Source: Bradyrhizobium yuanmingense (GTDB taxonomy: Bacteria > Pseudomonadota > Alphaproteobacteria > Rhizobiales > Xanthobacteraceae). Taken from it: a stretch of 64,000 nucleotides of DNA. Under the pieces are notes generated by a model. The model ran no database searches and was not told the origin of the DNA. It saw only the letters and a program-made list of their open reading frames with translations. A program made the position numbers and the translations under genes. This document shows, in pieces, positions 26,419-35,106 of this stretch. The stretch is taken from positions 496,001-560,000 of the forward strand of contig NZ_FMAE01000001.1 in the NCBI RefSeq assembly GCF_900094575.1, in the 5' to 3' direction. The first letter of the stretch is position 1. Each line of letters begins with the position of its first letter.

Positions 26419-26835
26419 ATGGTTGATGTCAGCCCACATGGTGCGCGGCCATCGTCCTCCCCACAACCCACCGTCTTTGTGGTCGATGATGATGCCGCAG
26501 TCCTCGGATCCCTGCGTTTTCTGTTGGAAACCGACGGCTTCGCCGTGCGGACCTTCAGGAGCGGCACGGCGCTGCTCAATCTTGGCGCCGCCCCCGGGCC
26601 GGACTGCTACGTCATCGACTACAAGATGCCCGACATCAACGGCATCGATTTGACCGGCCGGCTTCGCAAATCCCACCGCGACGCGCCCGTGATCCTGATC
26701 ACCGGCTATCCCGACGAGAACATCTCGGCCCGGGCCGCGATGGCGGGCATCAAGGACGTGGTTTTGAAGCCGCTTCTGGATGAAAACCTCGTCAAGTGCA
26801 TCCGCCACGCGATCAAGGACCGCCCCCGCGCCTGA
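26419..26835 (+). CDS. Single-domain response regulator between fixJ and fixK2
   Basis: A 138-residue receiver with no output domain. It has VFVVDDDAAVLGS, likely phospho-Asp67 in VIDYKMPD, the Thr in LITGYPDE and the conserved Lys in VLKPLLDE. The gene lies 43 bp after fixJ, at the position occupied by a similar stand-alone receiver (bll2758) in B. diazoefficiens. The partner kinase is unknown. It could be a phosphate sink or competitor for FixL, which is inference. Confidence 0.88.
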   Translation: MVDVSPHGARPSSSPQPTVFVVDDDAAVLGSLRFLLETDGFAVRTFRSGTALLNLGAAPGPDCYVIDYKMPDINGIDLTGRLRKSHRDAPVILITGYPDENISARAAMAGIKDVVLKPLLDENLVKCIRHAIKDRPRA

Positions 26836-26846
26836 CCTACGGGATT

Positions 26847-26910
26847 CTACGTAAGGCACCCCCCTTAAGATATCTCGCTAAATTTTCGAGGCACCCGATA
26901 CCACGTAGGA
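26847..26910 (+). promoter_or_regulatory. Putative FixJ-responsive promoter region of fixK2
   Basis: Two related sites, CTACGTAAG (26847-26855) and CCACGTAGG (26901-26909), lie in the 103 bp between the receiver gene and fixK2. TTACGTAG on the minus strand is close to the GTAMGTAG-like core described for FixJ sites. That correspondence is from memory and needs alignment with mapped fixK2 promoters. Confidence 0.4.
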
Positions 26911-26938
26911 AAGCGTCATCACAACGGAGATGGCGCAG

Positions 26939-27637
26939 ATGCTGACCCAGACGCTCAACACCCCGGCGATCAACACCCAAATCGGTGGCAAGATTGCCCC
27001 TGCCCACCCTGTTACCGACCAGTTCGGCGCGATCGTGGGCCATGTCGGTCTGGTCGCCACCGAGTTCTCCTACGGCAAGGACGAGGAGATCTATGGCGAG
27101 GAGGAGGCGGCCGAATATGTCTATCAGGTCGTCACCGGCGCAGTACGCAGCTACAAGCTTCTCTCCGACGGCCGCCGCCAGATCGGCGCCTTCCATCTTC
27201 CCGGCGACGTCTTCGGCCTCGAATCCGGTCCCGCTCACCGCCTCGCCGCTGAAGCCATCATCGACACCAGCGTTCGCCTCGTGAAGCGCGCCAGCCTGGA
27301 AAAGGCCGCCGGCACCGACGTGCAGGTCGCCCGCAAGCTCTGGGCCATGACCGCCGGCGAGCTGCGCCACGCTGAGGACCACATGCTGCTGCTGGGCCGC
27401 AAGACTGCGATGGAGCGCGTCGCGACCTTCCTGCTCGAAATGGACCGCCGCCTCGCCGTCGCCGGCATGATGGCGCTGCCGATGTGCCGCCGCGACATCG
27501 GCGACTATCTCGGCCTCACGCTGGAGACCGTGTCGCGCGCGCTGTCGCAGCTTCACGCTCAGGGCATCCTCGGTTTCTCCGGTGCCCGCCAGATCGTGCT
27601 GCGCAACCGCCAGCGCCTGCACAATCTCGACGCCTGA
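26939..27637 (+). CDS. fixK2: CRP/FNR-family regulator FixK2
   Basis: Master activator of microaerobic genes. The ATG at 26939 gives 232 residues and puts the only cysteine near the recognition helix at position 183 (LPMCRRDIGDYLGL), exactly where B. diazoefficiens FixK2 has its redox-sensitive Cys183. GGAG is nine bases upstream; the ATG at 26930 would abut that GGAG and is unlikely. There is no N-terminal FNR cysteine cluster, so it is not an Fe-S oxygen sensor. The HTH contains GLTLETVSRALSQL, whose Glu and Arg read TTGA-type half sites. Confidence 0.96.
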   Translation: MLTQTLNTPAINTQIGGKIAPAHPVTDQFGAIVGHVGLVATEFSYGKDEEIYGEEEAAEYVYQVVTGAVRSYKLLSDGRRQIGAFHLPGDVFGLESGPAHRLAAEAIIDTSVRLVKRASLEKAAGTDVQVARKLWAMTAGELRHAEDHMLLLGRKTAMERVATFLLEMDRRLAVAGMMALPMCRRDIGDYLGLTLETVSRALSQLHAQGILGFSGARQIVLRNRQRLHNLDA

Positions 27638-27658
27638 TGCTTCTTCCTCCCCCCACTT

Positions 27659-27687
27659 TGGCCGGCTGAATTCGTTTCAGTCGGCCA
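27659..27687. terminator. Bidirectional terminator between fixK2 and MFS gene
   Basis: TGGCCGGCTGAA and TTCAGTCGGCCA form a 12-base stem with one G-T mismatch and a short loop, followed by ACTTCTTTGG on the plus strand. It overlaps the last codons of the convergent MFS gene. Confidence 0.6.
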
Positions 27688-28990
27688 CTTCTTTGGTGGC
27701 GGTCAGACCCGTGCGCCGCGTCTCCGGCATCACAAAGAAGATCAGCAGGAGCCCCGCTGCGGCAACGCCGGACAGCCCGATGAATGCGGTGGCATTGCCG
27801 AACTTGTCGCTGACATAGCCGCCAAGCACCGTGCTCAGCGACGCGCCGACGCCCGTTGCGGTGCCGACGATCCCCTGCGCCAGGTTGAAATGCCCGCTGC
27901 CGAACGCGACGTCGGCGACGATCAGCGGGATCATCACCGCGAAGACCGCCGCGGTGATGCCGTCGAACACCTGCACCAGCACCAACAGATACGGATCGCG
28001 CACGGTCGCAAACAACAGGCCGCGAATCGCCAGAGCACCGAATCCGATCAGCAGCAGCGGGCGCCGGCCCCACGCTTGCGCCTTGCGCCCCACCGTCGGC
28101 GACAGCAGCGCCACGATCGCTTGCGGAACGACGATGCAAAAGGCGACGAGCACGGTCGCCCATTGGCTCGATCGCGCCGTCACCGCGCTCGCCATCAGCG
28201 GCATCATCGCGGCGTTCGCGAGCTGCAGCAGCAGCACGCTGAGCGCGAACACGATGAGCGGGCGCTGCCGGATCAGGTGCCAGATATTGGGATCGCCGCG
28301 GTCGGCGGCTTCAGGCGGCAGCTCGCCGTGACAGCGCCTGATGTCGACCTCGTTCTCGCGGATGCGCGACAGAGCGATCAGGGTTGGAATCACGAGCAGG
28401 AAGGTGACCAGGAAGACCGAGCGGCTCGATAACAGGTAGCCCGCGGTGCCCATCACCGCCGCCGCGACGCCGTTGCCGAGCGAGGCGAAGCGCGCGTTGC
28501 GCCCGAGCCGCTCGCCGATCGCGAGCGGACCGACGAGGCCGAGGCTGATCGCGGCGATCGCCGGCCCGAGCACGCAGCTCGCCATCGCATGCAGCGTGGC
28601 GGCGGTCACCACGACGGCGAAGATCGGCATCGCCGCATAGGCCAGCGCGCAGGCGCCGATGGTCGCGATCGCGAGGGCAGCGACGAGGCGCTCCGATTTC
28701 GCGGCATCGATGATCGCGCCGCCCGGCATCTGGCCGATCAGGGCGACGATGCCGCCGATCGACAGCACGAACCCGATCTCGACCTGGGTCCATTTCTGCG
28801 TCGTCAGATAGACCGCGATGAAGGGACCGAATCCGGTCTGCACGTCGGCGAGGAAGAAGATGAACCAGTCGAGGCCGCGCAGGCTCTGGCGCGACGGCGC
28901 CGGAATGCCCGCAGCCGCCGGCTCCGCGACGTTGTCCTGCTCGACGACGCCGCCGCGATCTGCATGATTCGGCTTCCTCGACAACAGCAC
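27677..28990 (-). CDS. MFS transporter
   Basis: A 437-residue membrane protein with 11-12 helices. The first cytoplasmic loop reads GQMPGGAIIDAAKSERLVAALAIA, a variant of major facilitator motif A. The first 30 residues are polar and presumably cytoplasmic. Related proteins are annotated as permeases of unknown substrate. It is 23 bp downstream of a PRC-barrel gene and ends inside the fixK2 terminator. Confidence 0.8.
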   Translation of the reverse strand: MLLSRKPNHADRGGVVEQDNVAEPAAAGIPAPSRQSLRGLDWFIFFLADVQTGFGPFIAVYLTTQKWTQVEIGFVLSIGGIVALIGQMPGGAIIDAAKSERLVAALAIATIGACALAYAAMPIFAVVVTAATLHAMASCVLGPAIAAISLGLVGPLAIGERLGRNARFASLGNGVAAAVMGTAGYLLSSRSVFLVTFLLVIPTLIALSRIRENEVDIRRCHGELPPEAADRGDPNIWHLIRQRPLIVFALSVLLLQLANAAMMPLMASAVTARSSQWATVLVAFCIVVPQAIVALLSPTVGRKAQAWGRRPLLLIGFGALAIRGLLFATVRDPYLLVLVQVFDGITAAVFAVMIPLIVADVAFGSGHFNLAQGIVGTATGVGASLSTVLGGYVSDKFGNATAFIGLSGVAAAGLLLIFFVMPETRRTGLTATKEVAD

Positions 28991-29013
28991 GGGCGGTCAG
29001 CCCTCCCTGCACC

Positions 29014-29535
29014 TCACTGAATCGCTTGCAGCGGCTGAAGGCTGCCGGACGCGCCGAGCACGACGATCGGCGTGTCCTCCTTGTATTCCGGTGCGGCCGC
29101 GACCTGCGCCTTGGTCAATTCCAGCGTGATGCTGTCCTTCTTGTTGGCGATCTTGCCGAAGCGCAGCGCGTTCCAGTCGACGACGATCTTGCGGCTGCCG
29201 ACGCCGAGGAAGCCGCCGAAATCGATCGCCGCAGCGCGGACATGGCCGGTGCGATCGACGATGACGTCGACGATGCGACCCATGTCCTCGCCGGCGGCGC
29301 TGCGAACGTCGCGGCCGAGAACGCCGTGGGCCTCGCTCGCGCCGATGATGGTCACCGATGGCGGCGGCGCGGCGTCCTTGGGCGTGACGGGCACCGTGGA
29401 AGCCGGCGGTTGCACATTTGCCGGTGCCTTTGCCTCGCTCGGGGATGCAGGCGGCTCCTCGGCCGCGCGCGATTCGGCGACCGTCAAGCCCGCGACGATC
29501 GCCACGCCCAAGACCAACCTTCCGATCGCACGCAT
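29014..29535 (-). CDS. Periplasmic PRC-barrel domain protein
   Basis: A 173-residue protein with a signal peptide (cleavage probably after SRA, near residue 24), a Pro/Ala-rich linker and a PRC-barrel-like domain. The domain contains GVLGRDVRSAAGEDMGRIVDVIVDRTGHVRAAAIDFGGFLGVG. PRC barrels occur in photosynthetic reaction-centre H subunits and in RimM; exported ones have no settled function in rhizobia. In a run with the MFS gene and the glucosidase-like gene (19 bp). Confidence 0.78.
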   Translation of the reverse strand: MRAIGRLVLGVAIVAGLTVAESRAAEEPPASPSEAKAPANVQPPASTVPVTPKDAAPPPSVTIIGASEAHGVLGRDVRSAAGEDMGRIVDVIVDRTGHVRAAAIDFGGFLGVGSRKIVVDWNALRFGKIANKKDSITLELTKAQVAAAPEYKEDTPIVVLGASGSLQPLQAIQ

Positions 29536-29553
29536 GACCTCCTCCTCGCGCCT

Positions 29554-31758
29554 CTAGCGCGCCAGCACGATCGAGACCTGGATCTGACCGCGCGTGCGCA
29601 ACACTTCCAGCGCCACGTCGTCGCCGTGACGGCTGACGCGAAGATCGACGCTGGATTCGCCAAGGCGCAGATCGCGCAGGATCACCTCGTTGAGGAACGC
29701 CGGCAGATGCGGGTTGCGCAGGCGAATCTCGCCGCGCGCGACGTCGAACTCGAGGCCGAGCGCCGCCTCCAGCAACGTGAACGGCGTCGCGCTGGCCCAG
29801 GCCTGCGGCGCGCAGGCGACCGGGTACAGCGTCGGCCCGCGCCGCTTCTCGCGCCGGAAGCCGCAGAACAATTCGGGCAGCCGGCGCAAATCCATGTAGG
29901 TCGCGGCGTCGAACAGCCCCTTGAAGACATGCGCCACCGAATGCTTGAGGCCGTAGCGCGCCAGCCCCAGCGCGATCAGCGCGTTGTCGTGCGGCCAGAT
30001 CGATCCGTCATGGTAGGACATCGGGTTGTAGCGCACCTCGCCTTGCGCGACGGTGCGGATGCCCCAGCCCGAGAAGAAATGCGGCCGCATCAGATCGGCG
30101 GCGATGAGACGCGCGCGGTCCTCGCGGACCATGCCGCTGAACAGGATCTGCCCGGCATTCGAGGTCCTGACCTTGCAGGGCCGCTTCTTGCCGTCGAGCG
30201 CGAGCGCATAGGTGCCGAGCTCCTCGCACCAGAACGCCTGCTCGAAGCGCTCGGCGAGCGCCCTGGCTTCGGCCTCGAGCTTGCGCACGCGGTCCGGCTT
30301 GCCGAGCCGCAGCGCGCAACGCGCCGCGAGCTGCTTAGCGGCAAAGACGTAGCCCTGGACCTCCGCGAGCGCGATATTGCCCTCGGCAAGTCGGCCGTCG
30401 GCATGGAAGATCGCGTCATAGGAATCCTTCCAGCCCTGGTTCGCCAGCCCTTTCTCGGTCGCGCGCTGGTATTCGACGAAGCCGTCCTGATCGGGATCGC
30501 CCGGACCGTCGATCCAGGCGAGCCCCGCCTCGATCGCGGGCCACAGCTCGATCAACGTGGCCTCGTCGCCGGTGCGCTCGAAATAGCTGCCTGCGAGCAG
30601 CACGAACAGCGCGGTCGAATCGACGCTGCCGTAGTAATGCGCGAACGGGACTTCCCCGAGCGCCGCCATCTCGCCGCCGCGCATCTCGTGCAGGATCTTG
30701 CCGGGCGCGGCGTCCGCGAGCGGATCGACCGCCGCGGCCTGGAAATGCGCGAGCCGGCGCAGGACGCCCTTGGCAATGCGCGGATCGACCCAGAGCATCT
30801 GCAGCGCGGTGATGAGGCCGTCGCGCCCGAACGTCGTCGAGTACCAGGGAATGCCGGCATAGGGATAGCGTCCCTGCGGCGTCTCGGTCATCAGCATGTT
30901 GAGGTCGGCCATGGCCTGGCACAGCACCTCGTTGAAGATGTTGTTGGAGGTCTCGATGCTGGCCGCGCCCATGGTCGACTGCCGCATCTCGCGGCGGTGC
31001 GCCAGCAGACCCGGGAAGAACCGCACCGGCTTCTCCGTCAGCGGCCGGTTGCAGGACACGGCCACGAACAGCGATTTGGCCTGGTGCGGCTCCAGGTCGA
31101 GCTCCCAGGTCGCAGCGTTGACCGAGAGCCGCGTCGGACGCGGATCGAAATGCAGGCCGGTGGTCCGCTCGGCGTCGTCAAGGCCGCGATACTCGAACAG
31201 GACGTCGGTCGGCCCGAGCAGCCGGCCGGTTCCGACGCCGCGGCGCGGCCGCCGCTCGCCGCGGACCTCGAACAGATCGGCGAAGTCGTTGCCGAACAGC
31301 AGCGTCAGCTCGAAGCTGGTGCGCCGGTCGCCATGGTTCTGCACGCCGATGCGCTGGTAGGCGGTGCCGCGCCACAGGAAGATGGTGCGCACGACGTGCA
31401 ACAGGTCCTTTTGCAGAACGAGGTTGCCCTGCCGGTAGATGTCCGGATTGGTGAGATCGACGGTCAACGCCGAATTGTCGTCGCGCAGATTCGAGCCGAG
31501 CAGCAGCGGCTGGAGATCGTCGAGCACGAGCTCCAGCCGCGCAAGATAGCGCGTGTCGTGATGGAACAGCCCGTCCGGCCCGCCAGCGGACGCGCCGATG
31601 TCGCCGTGGCTGTCGAGCACGATGAAGGTGTCGTCGTGCTTGAGCGAACGCCGCGGCCGGGCCGAGGGCCCGGTCATCGGAATGTAGAAGGGCTGTTCCG
31701 CGACCTGTTCCGGGGTCCGCGTCACGGAGACGAACTGGGTTACGGCTTCTGCCGACAT
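29554..31758 (-). CDS. Amylo-alpha-1,6-glucosidase / glycogen debranching-type protein
   Basis: A 734-residue cytoplasmic protein. The N-terminal 250 residues match the GDE_N_bis domain (LDSHGDIGASAGGPDGLFHHDTRYLARLEL), and the C-terminal part is an alpha/alpha barrel glucosidase-like domain. Candidate catalytic acid regions are TTFGRDGLITALQ and YHDGSIWPHDNALIALGLARYG. Related proteins are annotated as amylo-alpha-1,6-glucosidase, trimming branched alpha-glucans. It sits with an ABC exporter and a glycosyltransferase. A role with glycogen or an exported alpha-glucan is inferred. Confidence 0.85.
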   Translation of the reverse strand: MSAEAVTQFVSVTRTPEQVAEQPFYIPMTGPSARPRRSLKHDDTFIVLDSHGDIGASAGGPDGLFHHDTRYLARLELVLDDLQPLLLGSNLRDDNSALTVDLTNPDIYRQGNLVLQKDLLHVVRTIFLWRGTAYQRIGVQNHGDRRTSFELTLLFGNDFADLFEVRGERRPRRGVGTGRLLGPTDVLFEYRGLDDAERTTGLHFDPRPTRLSVNAATWELDLEPHQAKSLFVAVSCNRPLTEKPVRFFPGLLAHRREMRQSTMGAASIETSNNIFNEVLCQAMADLNMLMTETPQGRYPYAGIPWYSTTFGRDGLITALQMLWVDPRIAKGVLRRLAHFQAAAVDPLADAAPGKILHEMRGGEMAALGEVPFAHYYGSVDSTALFVLLAGSYFERTGDEATLIELWPAIEAGLAWIDGPGDPDQDGFVEYQRATEKGLANQGWKDSYDAIFHADGRLAEGNIALAEVQGYVFAAKQLAARCALRLGKPDRVRKLEAEARALAERFEQAFWCEELGTYALALDGKKRPCKVRTSNAGQILFSGMVREDRARLIAADLMRPHFFSGWGIRTVAQGEVRYNPMSYHDGSIWPHDNALIALGLARYGLKHSVAHVFKGLFDAATYMDLRRLPELFCGFRREKRRGPTLYPVACAPQAWASATPFTLLEAALGLEFDVARGEIRLRNPHLPAFLNEVILRDLRLGESSVDLRVSRHGDDVALEVLRTRGQIQVSIVLAR

Positions 31759-31816
31759 GAGCTGCTCCCCTGCGCTTGATTCGAAACGCGACCGACTCGA
31801 GAACGCGACTGTTGGT

Positions 31817-33580
31817 TTACGCGGCGGCTTGCGCGAGCCGGCTCATTTCCTGCGTGACCAGCTCACGATACGGCCCGTGACCCTGCATCAGGCGCTCGGG
31901 CGAGCCGTCCTCGATGATCTTACCATTCCTCAACACCACGACACGATCGAAATTGCGCAGCGTCGCAAGGCGATGAGCGATCGCGATCACGGTGCGGCCG
32001 CGCATCAGGCGGGACAGCGCCTCGCGGATCGCCTCCTCGGATTCGCTGTCGAGCGCGGCGGTCGCCTCGTCCAGCAGCAGGATCGGCGCGTCCTTCAGGA
32101 AGGCGCGCGCGATCGCGATGCGCTGGCGCTGGCCGCCCGACATCTTGACGCCGCGGTCGCCGACCATGGTGTCGAGGCCCTCGGGCAGGGTCTCGACGAA
32201 GTCGCAGCGCGCTGCGATCGCCGCGCGCAGCACCTCGTCGTCGGTCGCGTTCGGCCGGCCATAGCGGATGTTCTCGCGAATGGAGCGATGAAACAAGGAA
32301 ATGTCCTGCGGCACGACGGAAATCGCCTCGCGCAGGCTCAGCTGCGTCACCTTCGAGATGTCCTGGCCGTCAATGGTGATATTGCCCTCGTCGACGTCGT
32401 AGAAGCGCTGCAGCAGCGTGAACAGCGTCGACTTGCCGCCGCCGGACTGGCCGACCAGTCCGACGCGCTGGCCGGGCTGGAGGCGCAGGCTGAAGCGCTC
32501 GAAGATCTTGTCGCTGCCGGGATAGCCGAAGGTGACGTTGTTGTACGCGATGGCCGCACCGCTCTTGACCAGGGGCTCGGCCTCGGGATGATCGCGGAGC
32601 TCGTGCGGCACCAGCAGCGTGGCGATCGCCTCTGTCAGACGCGCGACGTGCTGGGTGACGTCGACCAGCGCCACCGCGAGATCGCGCGTCGCGCTCAGGA
32701 TCGAGATGCCGAGCGTACAGACCAGCACGACGTCGCCGGTCGTCGCTTGGCCCTTCTGCCAGAGCGAGATCGCCCAGGCCATCAGCGCAATGGTCAGAAG
32801 CACGGTGATGACGGCATGCAACAGCCGCAGCTTCTCCAGATAACGCAGGCTGCGGCTGCGCGCGGTCAGCTCCTGGTTCACGGTCGCGTCGAACCGCTCA
32901 TGCTCGTGGCTGATGCCGCAGAAGGCGCGCACCAGCGGCATGTTGCTGATGACGTCGATCATCTCGCCGTCGACCAATGCGGCCTTGTCGGCGAAATCGT
33001 CATGCAGCGGCTTGCCGGCCGCGGCCAGACGAAACATCGCAACCACCATGCCGCCCGCGATCGCGATCAGGCCGAGTGCCATGTAGGGACTGACGGTTCC
33101 AATCAGGATGATTGCCGCAATTGTGGCAATGCACGGCGGCAACACATTCCAGACGAACATGTTCTCGACGGTGAACACCGCGTTCGAGGTCGCGGTGATG
33201 CGGCTCGTCAGCATGCCGGGCATCCGGTCCGAGAAGTAGCTCGGGGCGTGCCCGGTCAGATGACGAAATATGTCACGCCGTAAATCGCCCGTGACCCGGA
33301 CGAAGGTGAAGCTCGCCGTCCAGCTTGCGATCCGCCACAGGAAGTTGTCGGCGGCAATCAGTGACATGAGCAGAATGAATGCCAGCCATACGCCACCGCC
33401 ATACGAGGGACCGGCCGACAAGGCGTCAACCAGAGCTTTGACGCCATACTGGGTGCCTACGGAGCAGGCAACGGCCCCCACGACCGCGGTCAGGATCACC
33501 AAATGCGACGCGAGACGACGCCGGAGATAGCGCAGGACAAAGGCAAATGGCCTACGCGCGTACCCAGAAAGCTGATCCAT
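31817..33580 (-). CDS. ABC exporter, fused permease-ATPase
   Basis: A 587-residue type I exporter half-transporter: six membrane helices, then the ATPase. Seen are Walker A GQSGGGKST, Q-loop SVVPQDISLF, signature MSGGQRQR, Walker B ILLLDEATAALD and H-loop IAIAHRLATL. It would function as a homodimer in the inner membrane. The GGGK in Walker A and overall size match lipid/glycan and multidrug exporters. It lies between a debranching-type enzyme and a glycosyltransferase, so a glycan or glycolipid substrate is plausible. Confidence 0.87.
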   Translation of the reverse strand: MDQLSGYARRPFAFVLRYLRRRLASHLVILTAVVGAVACSVGTQYGVKALVDALSAGPSYGGGVWLAFILLMSLIAADNFLWRIASWTASFTFVRVTGDLRRDIFRHLTGHAPSYFSDRMPGMLTSRITATSNAVFTVENMFVWNVLPPCIATIAAIILIGTVSPYMALGLIAIAGGMVVAMFRLAAAGKPLHDDFADKAALVDGEMIDVISNMPLVRAFCGISHEHERFDATVNQELTARSRSLRYLEKLRLLHAVITVLLTIALMAWAISLWQKGQATTGDVVLVCTLGISILSATRDLAVALVDVTQHVARLTEAIATLLVPHELRDHPEAEPLVKSGAAIAYNNVTFGYPGSDKIFERFSLRLQPGQRVGLVGQSGGGKSTLFTLLQRFYDVDEGNITIDGQDISKVTQLSLREAISVVPQDISLFHRSIRENIRYGRPNATDDEVLRAAIAARCDFVETLPEGLDTMVGDRGVKMSGGQRQRIAIARAFLKDAPILLLDEATAALDSESEEAIREALSRLMRGRTVIAIAHRLATLRNFDRVVVLRNGKIIEDGSPERLMQGHGPYRELVTQEMSRLAQAAA

Positions 33581-33759
33581 ATGGCTGTCGCCCCGTTATG
33601 CTGATTTTTCGTTTCGTTACTGGTCGAGTGAACATCGACCGCTTCGCCTCGGTTCCCGGGCAATCCCATCACGACATGCGGATGCGGACGATGTGCGAAG
33701 ATGTAGTGGCAGCATCGCGACGCTCCGCCGACGTGTCGAATATGTAACGTTCGGGGGAA

Positions 33760-33784
33760 GGAACTTCGCAGGTGCGGGAACGTT
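33760..33784 (+). promoter_or_regulatory. EcfG-type (general stress sigma) promoter for the glycosyltransferase gene
   Basis: GGAAC (33760-33764), 16 bp, then CGTT (33781-33784) matches the alphaproteobacterial EcfG consensus. It lies about 70 bp upstream of the ATG at 33855. On the opposite strand GGAAC-N16-AGTT nearly matches as well, so the site is almost symmetric. Confidence 0.72.
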
Positions 33785-33854
33785 CCCTCGTCTGGCATTG
33801 CCGGTGCCGTTAAGGCGGGGGTTTCAACTTCATGATCGCAGAGGAGATGGTGAG

Positions 33855-34925
33855 ATGCGCATCGCGCAGGTAGCTCCGTTGACGGAGGCTGTTCCACCCA
33901 AGCTGTATGGCGGCACCGAGCGGGTGGTGCATTGGTTGACGGAAGAGCTGGTGGCCCTGGGCCATGACGTGACGCTTTTCGCCAGCGGCGACTCGCGGAC
34001 ATCGGCCAAGCTCGATGCATTATGGCCGCGGGCGCTTCGGCTCGACGGTTCCGTGCGCGATCCCAACGCGCTGCACATGGTGCTACTGGAGCGGGTGCGG
34101 CAAAAATGTGACGACGAGGAGTTCGATTTCCTCCACTTCCATCTCGACTATTATCCCTGGTCGTTGTTCCACCGCCAGCCGACCCCGTTCGTGACGACGT
34201 TGCACGGCCGGCTCGATCTTCCGGAGCATCAGCCGGTCTTCAACACCTTCACCAAGATGCCGGTCATCTCGATCTCCAATGCGCAGCGGCGGCCGGTGCC
34301 GCAGGCGAACTGGGTGACGACGATCCACCACGGCCTGCCGGAGAAGCTGCTCACGCCGAAGCCGGCGAAACAGGAATACCTCGCCGTGCTCGGCCGCATC
34401 GCGCCCGAGAAGGGCGTCGATCGCGCCATCAAGATCGCGACCCATTGCGGCATTCCGCTCAAGATCGCGGCCAAGGTCGACCGTGCCGATCAGGATTATT
34501 ACGACGAGTTGATCCGGCCGATGATCGAGAACAATCCGTTGGTCGATTTCATCGGCGAGATCAGCGATCACGAGAAATCGGATTTCCTCAGCGGCGCGCT
34601 CGGCCTCTTGCTGCCGATCGACTGGCCGGAGCCGTTCGGCCTCGTCATGATTGAGGCCATGGCGTGCGGAACGCCGGTCGTCGCCTTCAACCGCGGCTCG
34701 GTGCCGGAGATCATCGACGAGGGCCTCACCGGCTTCATCGTCGAGGACGTCATCAGCGCCGCGGGCGTGGTGAACCGGCTTCCGCAACTCGACCGCGCCG
34801 CGATCCGCAAGCAGTTCGAAACGCGCTTCACCGCGCGGCGCATGGCCCTGGACTACCTCGCCGCATATCGCAGCCTGACCGAGGCGCAAGCACCGCGGAT
34901 CAAGCTGGTGAGCAGCGCAGAGTAG
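33855..34925 (+). CDS. Glycosyltransferase family 4 protein
   Basis: A retaining glycosyltransferase of about 356 residues. The ATG at 33855 has AGGAG upstream; the longer reading from 33693 would include the EcfG promoter and is rejected. N-terminal IAQVAPLTEAVPPKLYGGTERVVHWLTEEL is the acceptor-side Rossmann domain of GT-B enzymes. The C-terminal donor site has VLGRIAPEKGVDRAIKIA and the EX7E motif in PEPFGLVMIEAMACGTPVVAF. Acceptor and sugar unknown. Stress control is suggested by the promoter. Confidence 0.85.
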   Translation: MRIAQVAPLTEAVPPKLYGGTERVVHWLTEELVALGHDVTLFASGDSRTSAKLDALWPRALRLDGSVRDPNALHMVLLERVRQKCDDEEFDFLHFHLDYYPWSLFHRQPTPFVTTLHGRLDLPEHQPVFNTFTKMPVISISNAQRRPVPQANWVTTIHHGLPEKLLTPKPAKQEYLAVLGRIAPEKGVDRAIKIATHCGIPLKIAAKVDRADQDYYDELIRPMIENNPLVDFIGEISDHEKSDFLSGALGLLLPIDWPEPFGLVMIEAMACGTPVVAFNRGSVPEIIDEGLTGFIVEDVISAAGVVNRLPQLDRAAIRKQFETRFTARRMALDYLAAYRSLTEAQAPRIKLVSSAE

Positions 34926-34950
34926 ACTTTCTACATCGCTGCCGGTCTCT

Positions 34951-35090
34951 TCCCTTCTCTCCTTGTGGGAGAAGGTGGCGCGAAGCGCCGGATGAGGGGT
35001 ATGTCTCCGCTCGCAGAACTGTTCGTGAGGAGAGAAACCCCTCACCCGGCTTCGCTTCGCGAAGCCACCCTCTCCCACAAGGGGAGAGGG
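34951..35090. repeat. Interspersed palindromic repeat, family B copy 3
   Basis: CTCTCCTTGTGGGAGAAGGTGGC...GCGCCGGATGAGGGG at one end, and CCCCTCACCCGGC...GCCACCCTCTCCCACAAGGGGAGAGGG at the other. It lies between convergent glycosyltransferase and TRAP permease genes and covers nearly all of the gap. Confidence 0.82.
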
Positions 35091-35106
35091 TACACCTGTC
35101 GCACCG

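Noticed and set aside
29026..31779. Very long plus-strand open reading (917 codons) opposite the glucosidase-like gene
   Set aside because: Antisense shadow: no domain, no ribosome site, while the minus strand has conserved catalytic motifs.
34951..35090. Repeated CTCTCCC arms considered as a CRISPR or transposon end
   Set aside because: Only one palindromic unit per locus, no regular spacers, no transposase. It belongs to an interspersed repeat family.
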